In this document: piece by piece, positions 34,733 to 44,236 of the stretch
Layout of the letters: every line of letters starts with the position of its first letter
Numbering within the stretch: position 1 is the first letter of the stretch
NCBI GenBank assembly: GCA_902168245.1
Contig: CABHPA010000185.1
Location: 1-51,745 of the forward strand
Length of the DNA: 51,745 bases
Origin: Candidatus Melainabacteria bacterium
GTDB taxonomy: Bacteria > Cyanobacteriota > Vampirovibrionia > Vampirovibrionales > Vampirovibrionaceae
Direction of reading: 5' to 3'
The notes under the pieces: generated by a model
The model's database searches: none
What the model was told of the DNA's origin: nothing
Seen by the model: only the letters and a program-made list of their open reading frames with translations
Position numbers and translations under genes: made by a program

Positions 34733-35233
34733 TTAGAGAACTGTAAAGAAGAGTAGACCACACGCACCACCAAAACATACGGATAAACTGTAAAAAAGCA
34801 TACCAGGCAGTTTAAGCAGACGTTGTCCATTTAAAAAAAGAATGAAAATCAAGCTAACCGGTAGGTTGGCGATCAAAATTTGACTATGCATCATTTGTAA
34901 AAATCCTAAATATTGGATGAAAAAATCTGAGAATCGGATACAGGAACTTCCAACAGGGGAAACAATTAGAGATAAAACACTTAACACACGTAATAAACCG
35001 TGGGATTTTTGGGCCAGTCCTATGTATAGGCAGACTGCATAAATCAGCAGTTCTAATGGGCCTATCAGTAAATGGATTTCCGTAGTAGTCAACGGGCCAA
35101 CAAATAGCATTTCAAATGTTAATTGCGAGGTAAAACAACCAGCTAGGAAGATGTAGAGCAGCAAAATCGAAAATGAATAAACAATGAAAAAAGTGGTAAT
35201 GGAATGTTCATGTTTTTTTAGGAATGCTTTCAA
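34733..35233 (-). CDS. AT-rich polytopic membrane protein, unknown
   Basis: The 166-residue protein starts at TTG with AAAGG seven bases upstream. It has four or five hydrophobic helices (FFIVYSFSILLLYIFLAGCF, LLIGPLELLIYAVCLYIGLA and LPVSLIFILFLNG). Its codons are clearly more AT-rich than those of the neighbouring dnaJ and atpD, suggesting recent acquisition or relaxed selection. No family is recognised. It lies 111 bases upstream of the 30-residue membrane protein on the same strand, and the two could share a transcript. Confidence 0.65.
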   Translation of the reverse strand: MKAFLKKHEHSITTFFIVYSFSILLLYIFLAGCFTSQLTFEMLFVGPLTTTEIHLLIGPLELLIYAVCLYIGLAQKSHGLLRVLSVLSLIVSPVGSSCIRFSDFFIQYLGFLQMMHSQILIANLPVSLIFILFLNGQRLLKLPGMLFYSLSVCFGGACGLLFFTVL

Positions 35234-35331
35234 GAAGAAACCTTTCAGTTTATTGGGGGCATATTAATTAATAGTATGCAAGCTGCTCGTGCAAACTGAA
35301 TGGCGGTAATGTGCAATTTTTGCGCAAACGC

Positions 35332-35366
35332 AAACCCCGCCTTTCGGTAAGGGAAAAGCGGGGTTT
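35332..35366 (-). terminator. Stem-loop terminator
   Basis: AAACCCCGC pairs with GCGGGGTTT over nine bases with a 17-base loop, just downstream of the small exported-protein gene. The T tract on the minus strand is short, so the call is moderate. Confidence 0.65.
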
Positions 35367-35388
35367 GTTCGGAAATTAGAGCTGTAGC

Positions 35389-35694
35389 CTAGATGCGGCC
35401 GTTCCAGTATCCGCCGTGACGATCGACGAGAGCGTCGTAGCCAGACCAGAAACGGAAGGGGGGAAGCAAACCGATGACCGCGTGGGTGGCGATTTTTTCC
35501 CCTTTGTTGCTGTTGACGGCCTGGCCGATGCCGGGCCAAATCAACAGGGAGAGCGCCCCGGCCACTACGGAACGACCGGAGATTTTACCGGTGTGCGGCG
35601 GGTCGGTGTTTCCGGCAAACGACATGGGAACGGCGCTAACCATGGTGCCTGCCAGCATCAGACTGACCAGGCCGGTTTTCACGAGCTGATTCAT
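35389..35694 (-). CDS. Small exported hypothetical protein
   Basis: The 101-residue protein starts at the ATG at 35694, ten bases after a consensus AGGAGG. A signal peptide (TGLVSLMLAGTMVSAVPMSFA) is followed by GNTDPPHTGK, a hydrophobic stretch with a Pro-Gly kink (GALSLLIWPGIGQAVN), and a conserved-looking end (HAVIGLLPPFRFWSGYDALV). It may insert in the envelope as a short hairpin. The function is unknown. It is monocistronic with its own terminator. Confidence 0.75.
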   Translation of the reverse strand: MNQLVKTGLVSLMLAGTMVSAVPMSFAGNTDPPHTGKISGRSVVAGALSLLIWPGIGQAVNSNKGEKIATHAVIGLLPPFRFWSGYDALVDRHGGYWNGRI

Positions 35695-35857
35695 GTAAAA
35701 TGTACCTCCTAACCTAAACAAACTGTTATATGCGTCGAACTACAGATTTCAATCAATGCTACAACTGAGTTTTAACACATCGGTTCCACGAAGGTAATAG
35801 CACAGAAGTATATGTTTGCAAGTCAGGCGGATGGGGGGTGCGGAAGCGGAATATCCG

Positions 35858-36664
35858 TTATTCCGAAGGCAGGTTGAACGAGCCGCCAAAGTCAATGGTA
35901 ATGGTGTCGCCCGGCTTAATCACCACGCTTTCGCCCCGGCCCACAACGGCCACCGCAGCCTTGCCCGTAGTGACTCCGGTGCCGACTAGCGCCCCGCCAA
36001 GAACGGAAGCGGGAACGGTGACTATGGAACCCAGGCCGCCCGCAATTTGTTTGCCAGCCTGGAAGCCTTGCTCGGTAATGTTCTCAAACGCCTTTCGGCC
36101 TTCTTCCGCGCCCTGGTGGATTTTCTTGCCGATGCCCGGATCGGTGTACAGCGCGCCCTGCTTGTTGACGATGGTGTTTTCGGTGGACAGGTTCAGGGTC
36201 AGCGGCAGCAATTCGCCGGAAGGCAGCACCACGTGATCGAACCCTAAAAAGATGGCCCCGCCGTGGCTAAAGAAGGTGGGGCGCTTCACTTCGCTGACCC
36301 GGCCCCGCACCACGGTTCCGGCGGGAAGCACCACCCGGCGCAGGCCGTTGGGGCCATTTACCGTGAAATCTTCGGTAATAAAGGCGGTAAACGGGTCGCC
36401 AGTATTGGTGAGCTTGGAATTCATGGCCGTGTTGAAGGCCACCGTGAGCATGGTTCCGGCTGGCACCTTCTGGCTGCCTGTTTGCACCTGCAACGTGGAG
36501 GAGGCGGACGGCGTACCCATCGGCTCATGCGGCGTAGGCGCCAGATTTTGTGAAAAGGCGGGAGCGCCGCACAGCGAGGCCGCCAGTAGCGTGAGCAGCC
36601 CTGTTTGAAGTAACCTGGTTTGCGGTTGAGCTTTGCAAGCGGCGAAAATCGTTTTTTGGAGCAT
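35858..36664 (-). CDS. Exported protein with VirB10/TrbI-like beta pattern
   Basis: The 268-residue protein starts at the ATG at 36664, where a clear signal peptide begins (TGLLTLLAASLCGAPAFS); the open frame continues upstream but lacks start context. The core reads VPAGTMLTVAFNTAMNSKLT, then RRVVLPAGTVVRGRVSEVKR and GFDHVVLPSGELLPLTL. This succession of AGT turns and strands resembles the VirB10/TrbI C-terminal barrel. A Gly/Ala-rich amphipathic region and a terminal strand (VVIKPGDTITIDFGG) end it. No secretion genes adjoin, so a role in type IV secretion is not implied. A TATAAT box lies 43 bases upstream. Confidence 0.7.
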   Translation of the reverse strand: MLQKTIFAACKAQPQTRLLQTGLLTLLAASLCGAPAFSQNLAPTPHEPMGTPSASSTLQVQTGSQKVPAGTMLTVAFNTAMNSKLTNTGDPFTAFITEDFTVNGPNGLRRVVLPAGTVVRGRVSEVKRPTFFSHGGAIFLGFDHVVLPSGELLPLTLNLSTENTIVNKQGALYTDPGIGKKIHQGAEEGRKAFENITEQGFQAGKQIAGGLGSIVTVPASVLGGALVGTGVTTGKAAVAVVGRGESVVIKPGDTITIDFGGSFNLPSE

Positions 36665-36706
36665 GGCGGTTGGGTTCCCTGGTTTGCCTCTAACTCGTGT
36701 AGGCCT

Positions 36707-36712
36707 ATTATA
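36707..36712 (-). promoter_or_regulatory. TATAAT -10 box of the VirB10-like gene
   Basis: A perfect -10 hexamer on the minus strand, in the context GCCCTATAATAGG, is nearly identical to the box of the GT2 gene. The predicted leader is about 35 bases. Confidence 0.5.
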
Positions 36713-36883
36713 GGGCATCGGGTGAAAGGGTATCCAGTCCCAAAGGCCAAAAAAGCCCAAGCGGGTGCCGACCATTTGACGAAAAGGTTTTTTATGGCAA
36801 TATAAGGCTTGTGTATCCTTGACTAGAATGCAGAACTGACTAATGGTACACCCTGCGGCCTCCAAGCCCTTCGGGCCGGTTAG

Positions 36884-38434
<1,551 letters not shown>

Positions 38435-38453
38435 GCGCAAGGAGTTTGACGCG

Positions 38454-38858
38454 ATGAAACTGAAAATCGTGACCCCTGAGCGCGTGGTCGTCGAGGAAGA
38501 AGTTGAGGCCGTTTACGGTAAAACCATTGACGGCATGATGGGCATATTGCCCCATCATGTGCCGGTGGTGACCCCCTTGGAAATCGGCGTGATGAGCTAC
38601 CTGAAAGACGGCCAGAAGAAGCCGCTGGCGGTAATGGGTGGTCTGCTCAGCACCGATGGTAAGAGTGTGACCGTGCTTTCCGACGCCGCTGAGTTGAATA
38701 CCGAAATTGACGCGGTACGCGCCCAATTGGCGAAAGATCGCGCCCAGGCTGAATTGCATAAGTTGACTGATCATCATGATGTGGCGTTGGCGCAGCAGGC
38801 CTTGGCGCGCGCCCTGGTTCGTTTGAGCCTGGCGACCGGCAAAGCTTCCGCTCGGTAG
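38454..38858 (+). CDS. atpC: F1Fo ATP synthase subunit epsilon
   Basis: The 134-residue protein is the central-stalk epsilon subunit. The N-terminal beta sandwich (MKLKIVTPERVVVEEEVEAV and GILPHHVPVVTPLEIG) is followed by two C-terminal helices (VRAQLAKDRAQAELHKL), the inhibitory hairpin in many bacteria. It is 19 bases after atpD and is followed by a strong terminator, closing a two-gene operon. Confidence 0.95.
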   Translation: MKLKIVTPERVVVEEEVEAVYGKTIDGMMGILPHHVPVVTPLEIGVMSYLKDGQKKPLAVMGGLLSTDGKSVTVLSDAAELNTEIDAVRAQLAKDRAQAELHKLTDHHDVALAQQALARALVRLSLATGKASAR

Positions 38859-38880
38859 ACATAAAATCTAATCTCTTTAT

Positions 38881-38918
38881 AAAAAGCGGCAAGGAAAACA
38901 CATTCCTTACCGCTTTTT
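38881..38918 (+). terminator. Terminator of the atpD-atpC operon
   Basis: AAAAAGCGG-C-AAGGAA pairs with TTCCTT-A-CCGCTTTTT, a 15-pair stem with one mismatch and a six-base loop. The stem ends in a T run on either strand, so it may also stop transcripts coming from the right. Confidence 0.85.
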
Positions 38919-38996
38919 CAGTTGCTCCTGGTGAGCGGCATGTATGGGGCAATCGTAGCCCGCATCCGCACAAACGTAAAAATTAGCTGTATGGGC

Positions 38997-39710
38997 TTAA
39001 TGGGAGGTACACCACGTGTAGTCAATATGACAATGAGAGTTGTAATATCGCTGCAATTCCGGGTCTGATTTTGCTTTTGAAAGTTCAAGATTAACGGATA
39101 AAAAATTGACCAGGTTGAAGCAAAACAGGATTCCGAGGAATATGGTTGCAAAAGTTGCGCTCAGTATGGCTTCTTTCCATTTGATTTTTAAAAGGGTTTT
39201 AATTCCTATCCATAGCAGCAGAGCATTATAAATAGGCGAAAGGAGCCGAATGAGAGGCTCCAGTATGAAAAAGTAATGAGTATATTGGTTATTCGTATAA
39301 AGTGCATTGGTTGCCATATTGCAGAAAATGGTGCTGAAAAAGAAAGGGGCTGTGGCTAATAAAAAGAGATCTTTGTTTGAGAGGGTCAGATTTGCAAAAG
39401 ACAATCCCCAACGGATTAAGCCCATTAGCGTACCGATAAAAAGCAAAACGACAATCGGGACTTGGAAAATCAAATAAAAACAATCAAATGCGCGCCAGGG
39501 ATGCTCATTTGGGGTTAATTGTCCAAAAAAGACTTTCATATTGACTAAAGTGACAAAGAAAATGACCGACCATAGCCAGAACCCTAAAACGATTGTCATC
39601 TGCCTTTTTTCGGCATGCTTTTGGTAAAAAAGCGGCGGCCAAATCAAGAGATAAATGAATTCAAGGAAAGCAATGCCAAGCCTGACCATAGACTTTGCAA
39701 AACGAGCCAT
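38997..39710 (-). CDS. AT-rich polytopic membrane protein, unknown
   Basis: The 237-residue protein has five or six hydrophobic helices (VLGFWLWSVIFFVTLVNM, FQVPIVVLLFIGTLMGL and LSATFATIFLGILFCFNLVN). The arrangement is loosely like Yip1-type proteins, but no signature is certain. Its start overlaps the stop of the upstream GNAT gene by one base (TAATG), implying coupling. Codons are AT-rich compared with atpD and lysC. The C-terminus has cysteines (HCHIDYTWC). Confidence 0.7.
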   Translation of the reverse strand: MARFAKSMVRLGIAFLEFIYLLIWPPLFYQKHAEKRQMTIVLGFWLWSVIFFVTLVNMKVFFGQLTPNEHPWRAFDCFYLIFQVPIVVLLFIGTLMGLIRWGLSFANLTLSNKDLFLLATAPFFFSTIFCNMATNALYTNNQYTHYFFILEPLIRLLSPIYNALLLWIGIKTLLKIKWKEAILSATFATIFLGILFCFNLVNFLSVNLELSKAKSDPELQRYYNSHCHIDYTWCTSH

Positions 39711-40438
39711 TAAACCAAATTCATATCCATAGGAGATTCTCCGTTGGGAATGTGGATTTCAAACTGATTACCCTGATATAGCTTGAAATCCAGTTTCTCG
39801 TAAAAGCACTGCACGAAGGAATTGCTGACCACGTTTAAAACCAGTCGATTAAAGCCCATTTTTCGCACTTCGGGCTGGACCAGCTTCAGCATCATAAATT
39901 CGGCGATGCCTTGCCTGCGGTAGTTTTCATGAACGGCGACGTTGCTGATAAAACCCACACCCGGCTGGCGTAAAGGGCGCAGGTATACCGTGCCGATTAG
40001 CCGATTGGCCGCCTTGGGATCTCGCACGGTAAAAATGGAGGCGCCTCCCGCCAGTTTCATTTTAAGTAGATAAAAAAAGGTATCCAGCTTATGGTTGTCC
40101 TTGGGAAACGACAGATGATCGAAATGGGTCACGTCTATCAATTCCCAAAAGCGGGCTTTGCGTACTTGCCACGGAAAATCTTGTGGAAGCGCCTGCGGGA
40201 TTTGAGGCGGCGCGAAGATATCCTGAATAAGCCGCACAAAGACCCATCCCAGTTTTTGTAACCGCCCCGGAATGCCAACCTTGGTGATGGAGCGGGTGGC
40301 GCTGTTTTGTGAGGGGGATGAAGGAATGCTTTGGCGACTGGATACGAGCGTCAACAGCAACAGGGCGCAGGTGGACGAAAACCCGGCGATCCCGCCCGGC
40401 ATCCAGAGGAATCCACGCAATACGCTCAATGCAGCCAT
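39710..40438 (-). CDS. GNAT family N-acetyltransferase
   Basis: The 242-residue protein has a hydrophobic and disordered N-terminal part of about 80 residues (possibly a membrane anchor, FSSTCALLLLTLVSS), then a GNAT domain. The acetyl-CoA motif is VHENYRRQGIAEFMMLKLV, followed by LVLNVVSNSFVQCFYEKLDF, the usual beta-bulge strand and tyrosine-containing helix. GTVYLRPLRQPGVGFISNVAV supplies the preceding strands. The target is unknown. It is translationally coupled to the downstream membrane protein. Confidence 0.85.
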   Translation of the reverse strand: MAALSVLRGFLWMPGGIAGFSSTCALLLLTLVSSRQSIPSSPSQNSATRSITKVGIPGRLQKLGWVFVRLIQDIFAPPQIPQALPQDFPWQVRKARFWELIDVTHFDHLSFPKDNHKLDTFFYLLKMKLAGGASIFTVRDPKAANRLIGTVYLRPLRQPGVGFISNVAVHENYRRQGIAEFMMLKLVQPEVRKMGFNRLVLNVVSNSFVQCFYEKLDFKLYQGNQFEIHIPNGESPMDMNLV

Positions 40439-40470
40439 TGTCTATAAAAACATTCCACGGAAAATGTGAA

Positions 40471-40496
40471 TCAGGCTCCCCAAACGGAGAGCCTGA
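40471..40496 (-). terminator. Probable lysC terminator
   Basis: TCAGGCTC pairs with GAGCCTGA across a ten-base loop, located 38 bases past lysC. The following T content on the minus strand is weak, so efficiency is uncertain. Confidence 0.55.
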
Positions 40497-40533
40497 CAAA
40501 ACCTTAGCATGGTTCGGGGTTGGGAACCAGATT

Positions 40534-41814
40534 TTAGTAACCAACCTTTTCATTCACCAGCACGTCTTCCGTGGCATGGGCGTGGGGGAAGAATTTCTTG
40601 TGGATGCCGCGCACCGCGTCATGCCCCTGGTCTTTTTCCACCAGGCAGCTAATCTTGATTTCGGAGGTGGAAATCATCTTGATGTTGATGCCTTCCTCGG
40701 CCAGCGCCTCGAACATGTCGGCGGCGATGCCGGGGCGGTCAATCATGCCCGCGCCCACAATGCTGACCTTGGAGATTTCAACGTCGCTGGTAATGCTTTC
40801 GGCGCCGATTTTGTCCTTGACCGCTTCCAGAACGCGCATGGCATCGTAGGCGTCGGTGCTGCCCACGGTGAAGGCGATATCGTTGGTGCCTTCCTTGCGG
40901 CCGAGCGACTGGATAATCATATCCACGCTGATGTTTTCGTTGGCCAGGCTGCCGAAAATCTCGGCGGCGATACCGGGGCGATCGGGGCAACCTTCCACGG
41001 CGAAACGGGCCTGGCTGTTGTCGCATGCGATGCCGGTCACCGCGTTGTTGCGATCTGCGGTTACTTCTCCAATCATCATGGTTCCGGGATCCTCCAGGTC
41101 AAATGTACTGCGCTTGCAAAGCTTGATATTCCCTTGCCGGGCAAGCTCCACGGCGCGGGGATGGAGGACTTGCGCCCCGACGCGGGCCAGCTCCATCATT
41201 TCAATATAGGAAATCTGGTCGATTTTAATGGCTTGCGGCACCACGCGCGGATCCGTGGAGTAAACCCCGCGCACGTCGGTGTAAATGTCGCAACGCTCGG
41301 CGTTTAACGCGCCAGTCAAGGCTACGGCGGAAGTATCGGAGCCGCCACGGCCCAGTGTAGTGAAGTCGCCCTTGCTGTTAATGCCCTGGAACCCGGTGAC
41401 TAGGACAATATACCCGTCGTTCAGGTGGTTAATCAGGTTCTCGGTCTTGATTTCCAGAATCCTGGCCCGGTTGTGCAGGTCTTCGGTGTGGATGCCCGCC
41501 TGCTGGCCGTTCATGCTGACGGCCTTGTAGCCCATTTCGTTAATGGCCAGGGCGACGGCGGCTACGGAAACCATTTCCCCGGTGGCCAGCAGGGCGTCGT
41601 ATTCGCGTCCGCCGGGGTTGCGGCACAGGTTGCCCGCCAGCGCCACCAAATCATCGGTGGAGTCGCCCATGGCGGAAATGACGGCCACGGTTCGGTAGCC
41701 CTTGTCGTAGGTGTTCACGATAATGCGGGCCACATTCTTGATTTTTTCGGCGTCCGCGACGGAACTGCCGCCAAATTTCTGGACGATAATCGGGGAATCG
41801 CTATTGGGTGACAC
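40534..41814 (-). CDS. lysC: Aspartate kinase
   Basis: The 426-residue enzyme phosphorylates aspartate, the first step to lysine, threonine and methionine. The catalytic domain has IIVQKFGGSSVAD at its start and FTTLGRGGSDTSAVAL for substrate binding. Two ACT domains follow (RFAVEGCPDRPGIAAEIFGS and KVSIVGAGMIDRPGIAADMF), which mediate feedback control in this class. The start is a GTG at 41814 with AAGGAG eight bases upstream; the frame stays open 180 bases further but that part has no kinase homology. The 265-base gap to the divergent PPC gene holds the promoter. No lysine riboswitch was recognised. Confidence 0.96.
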   Translation of the reverse strand: MSPNSDSPIIVQKFGGSSVADAEKIKNVARIIVNTYDKGYRTVAVISAMGDSTDDLVALAGNLCRNPGGREYDALLATGEMVSVAAVALAINEMGYKAVSMNGQQAGIHTEDLHNRARILEIKTENLINHLNDGYIVLVTGFQGINSKGDFTTLGRGGSDTSAVALTGALNAERCDIYTDVRGVYSTDPRVVPQAIKIDQISYIEMMELARVGAQVLHPRAVELARQGNIKLCKRSTFDLEDPGTMMIGEVTADRNNAVTGIACDNSQARFAVEGCPDRPGIAAEIFGSLANENISVDMIIQSLGRKEGTNDIAFTVGSTDAYDAMRVLEAVKDKIGAESITSDVEISKVSIVGAGMIDRPGIAADMFEALAEEGINIKMISTSEIKISCLVEKDQGHDAVRGIHKKFFPHAHATEDVLVNEKVGY

Positions 41815-42079
41815 GATTGGGCTCCTTGACTGGGAACGGTACGGTTCGGGTACAAAAACCGGGTTCTGGGGATGCCGGGGCGAGGGTGAGGCGCCTGTTG
41901 GAAATCCTGATCTTTGAGGAATTGCCAGTGAATTTCCACCCAACAATAGCAGGAGAAGGGCATTTGGGCAAGATGCGCATGTTTTTTGCGGCATTGCTGC
42001 GCTTGGGGGATGTCAGATGGCATAATAAAAGGTGAATTGTTGAATACCCCTTGCAAAAAGGGCAGGTGGAGGGAGTCCG

Positions 42080-42523
42080 ATGATTAAGACCGTGAAGGCG
42101 TTTAAGCCGGAAACCGTGTGGATGGGCCGCCTGGAAAAAGGTGCGGATATTATTAACTCTCTGGAGGCTTTTTGCGCCGAAAAAGGCATCAAGGCCGGTT
42201 GGGTGAACCTGCTGGGCGCGCTGGATCGGGCTACCATCAGCTATTACGACCAGGAAAAACACCAGTATTTCCACCGGCCCTTGCACGGAGAGTATGAGAT
42301 TGTGAGTTGTGGCGGCAATATCTCTCTGAAGGATGGAAAGCCCTTCGCTCACTTGCATATTGTGCTGTCCGATGCCGAGTATCAGGCATGGGGCGGCCAT
42401 TTGTGGCCAGGCACCGTGTCCGTGTTCGCGGCGGAATTCTCTATTTTTGAGCTGAAAGGCGAAACCGCCTCCGATGAGCTGTCTCGCTGCCCTGATGCGG
42501 CAACTGGCTTGGCGCTCTGGTAG
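42080..42523 (+). CDS. PPC domain (DUF296) protein
   Basis: The 147-residue protein is a single PPC (plants and prokaryotes conserved) domain. It has the GADIINSLEAFCAEKGIKAGWV helix-strand, NLLGALDRATISYYD, and the conserved metal-binding-type segment GGNISLKDGKPFAHLHIVLSD. In bacteria the domain is a trimer of uncertain role; in plants it is fused to AT-hooks. It is divergent from lysC, and its stop directly abuts the stop of the rhomboid gene. Confidence 0.9.
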   Translation: MIKTVKAFKPETVWMGRLEKGADIINSLEAFCAEKGIKAGWVNLLGALDRATISYYDQEKHQYFHRPLHGEYEIVSCGGNISLKDGKPFAHLHIVLSDAEYQAWGGHLWPGTVSVFAAEFSIFELKGETASDELSRCPDAATGLALW

Positions 42524-43339
42524 TTAACCTACCGTAGATTGCTTGGCTTTGGCCCGGTTCATCCAAATCAGCAAGCCATAGGCAGTACCGCCCAGTAATC
42601 CGCCCACATGCCCCCACAGGCTTACGGTGGCGCTTTCCAGCCAGTTCCAGGCCACAAACATCAGCACAAACAGGATTGCGCCCCGGAATTCCCGGATAAA
42701 GGCGCTGCGATCATACTGGTAGCGCAGCAGCAATATCAGCGTGAGGTAAGCGCCGATCAGGCCGTAATCGATGGTGGAAGCGCCCAGCGTGGGGACGTTG
42801 GGTTGCAGCCAGTACACCAGCGCCAGCCCGCTGACGGCGGCCACCCAGTACAGCCCGATCAGCCGGAAGTGGCCGATGACCGGCTCCAGCAGGTTACCGA
42901 AGATGAGGATGCCCACCACGTTGTTGAACAGGTGGCCGGGGTATCCGTGCATTAACGTGGCGGTAATAAAGCGCCACCATTGGCCGTCCTGCACGGCGGG
43001 GCCGTAAAACGCGCCCAGGCCTAGCGCCAGCCGGGTTGGGGACTCAAACCCGTTGGGGAAACTGGTCAGTCCGTAAAAGGCGACTAACAATAGGGCAAAG
43101 GCCAGAGTGACCGGATTGCGCCGGTAGAAAGGCTGCTGTTCCGGTGGGGCGGGCAACGGCTTCAGGGAAGGCAAGGGTTCCTGCCTGTCCTGAGCATGCT
43201 CAAACCGATCATCGGCCTGGAACCCGTCCATTGGGTTGTAGCAGGGCGGGTCGTTTTGCAGGCTTTCCTCCGGTTGTGGCGTAGAAGGGCTGGCGCTTCC
43301 CTGTTGGGATTGCTCCCCTGCCTGAGTCCGGTCGTTCAT
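42524..43339 (-). CDS. Rhomboid-family intramembrane protease
   Basis: The 271-residue protein starts at the ATG at 43339. About 70 disordered Pro/Gln/Ser-rich residues precede six membrane helices. The rhomboid elements are MHGYPGHLFNN (oxyanion His/Asn), GAST with the presumed nucleophile Ser188, and WGHVGGLLGG with the catalytic His244. The usual GxSG motif is altered to GAST-IDYG, so activity should be tested rather than assumed. Rhomboids cleave single-pass membrane substrates. A TATAAT box lies about 43 bases upstream. Confidence 0.88.
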   Translation of the reverse strand: MNDRTQAGEQSQQGSASPSTPQPEESLQNDPPCYNPMDGFQADDRFEHAQDRQEPLPSLKPLPAPPEQQPFYRRNPVTLAFALLLVAFYGLTSFPNGFESPTRLALGLGAFYGPAVQDGQWWRFITATLMHGYPGHLFNNVVGILIFGNLLEPVIGHFRLIGLYWVAAVSGLALVYWLQPNVPTLGASTIDYGLIGAYLTLILLLRYQYDRSAFIREFRGAILFVLMFVAWNWLESATVSLWGHVGGLLGGTAYGLLIWMNRAKAKQSTVG

Positions 43340-43381
43340 GCCCGTAATGGTTTCCTTTCCCCTGATTTTCGGATCAGCCTT

Positions 43382-43387
43382 ATTATA
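43382..43387 (-). promoter_or_regulatory. TATAAT -10 box of the rhomboid gene
   Basis: A perfect -10 box on the minus strand, in the context GGGTATAATAAGG, predicts a leader of about 34 bases. It lies in the gap between the type IV pilin gene and the rhomboid gene, indicating separate transcription. Confidence 0.5.
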
Positions 43388-43422
43388 CCCTGCATATCGT
43401 TGTTGAAGGATGGGCTTGGGGC

Positions 43423-44013
43423 TTACCAGTGGAACCATGGCGGGTTGACAGGCGGAGAAGCCGGGTTGTAGGTTGTCGTGCCATTTTTACTGCCCGCCAA
43501 AATCTCATCCCGGCTTGAAATGCGTCCGCCATAGTACACCGCGAATTTAAAGGATTTGCCCGGCCCGTCCGTTGTACCGGCAGAGGTTGCCTGCCCGTCC
43601 GGATCCAGATTGAACCATATGACCTGCGTGGTGGCGGTGGCCCCGAAATTATTACTGGCGGAAAACAGAATGGCGCCGTTATGTAAGCGAATGCAAGGGT
43701 TGGTTGGGCTGCAGGTTAAGGTGGTTGCGTTGGTATAGGTGTTATCGATGACCGTGCTGGTATCGGATGCCACATAGTTCATGTAATTGAATAAATCATA
43801 GGGATAAGTCCCTGCGGAGACCAGGCTGTTTGCCTGCATGTAAGAATATGCGCCGGAAACCATTGAAATGGCTTCTTTGGCCTTGGCGTTATAAGTCTCA
43901 TCCTGTTGCGCCAGAAGGAGCTTTGGGATTGTGAATACTGCAATCAGACCCAAAATGGCTAAGCAAATGAGCAGTTCGGATAGGGTAAAGCCCCTCGGCT
44001 TACTGTCTGTCAT
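43423..44013 (-). CDS. Type IV pilin-like protein
   Basis: The protein has 196 residues from the ATG at 44013; a TTG two codons earlier is possible. It has the prepilin signature: a short leader MTDSKPRG, then FTLSELLICLAILGLIAVF, with Glu at +5 after cleavage at Gly8/Phe9 and a membrane-assembly helix. The C-terminal part has a disulfide-type loop (TCSPTNPC) and ends in a Pro/Trp-rich tail (SPPVNPPWFHW). It is probably a major or minor pilin, or a type II secretion pseudopilin. It is a lone gene next to the rhomboid protease; assembly genes are elsewhere. The Shine-Dalgarno is weak. Confidence 0.85.
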   Translation of the reverse strand: MTDSKPRGFTLSELLICLAILGLIAVFTIPKLLLAQQDETYNAKAKEAISMVSGAYSYMQANSLVSAGTYPYDLFNYMNYVASDTSTVIDNTYTNATTLTCSPTNPCIRLHNGAILFSASNNFGATATTQVIWFNLDPDGQATSAGTTDGPGKSFKFAVYYGGRISSRDEILAGSKNGTTTYNPASPPVNPPWFHW

Positions 44014-44165
44014 TGTCAAGGCAGGCTTTATAATTATGGAGGGTCAACATGGTTGATTATCGACCTGATTCCAAAAAACTTAAATACCTGAAATTCACAA
44101 TCGCTGCGCATTGGGTGGGAAAGATTAGGAACTGCGGTTTGTGAGTCAATCTTTGCCTTTTTGTT

Positions 44166-44193
44166 TTGCGTCGGGCTTTGTCCCGGCTATAAT
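44166..44193 (+). promoter_or_regulatory. gatB promoter
   Basis: TTGCGT at 44166-44171 and TATAAT at 44188-44193 are separated by 16 bases. The spacer contains a small inverted repeat (CGGG/CCCG). The expected leader is about 37 bases to the gatB ATG. Confidence 0.65.
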
Positions 44194-44236
44194 GGGTAGC
44201 ATTTCGGGAAACCTGACCAAAAGAGGCTTTAGAACT

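Noticed and set aside
41815..41994. 60-residue N-terminal extension of aspartate kinase
   Set aside because: Kinase homology begins just after the GTG at 41814, which has an ideal AAGGAG site.
41815..42079. Possible lysine riboswitch in the lysC leader
   Set aside because: No aptamer-like helix set or terminator/antiterminator pair was recognised in the 265 bases.
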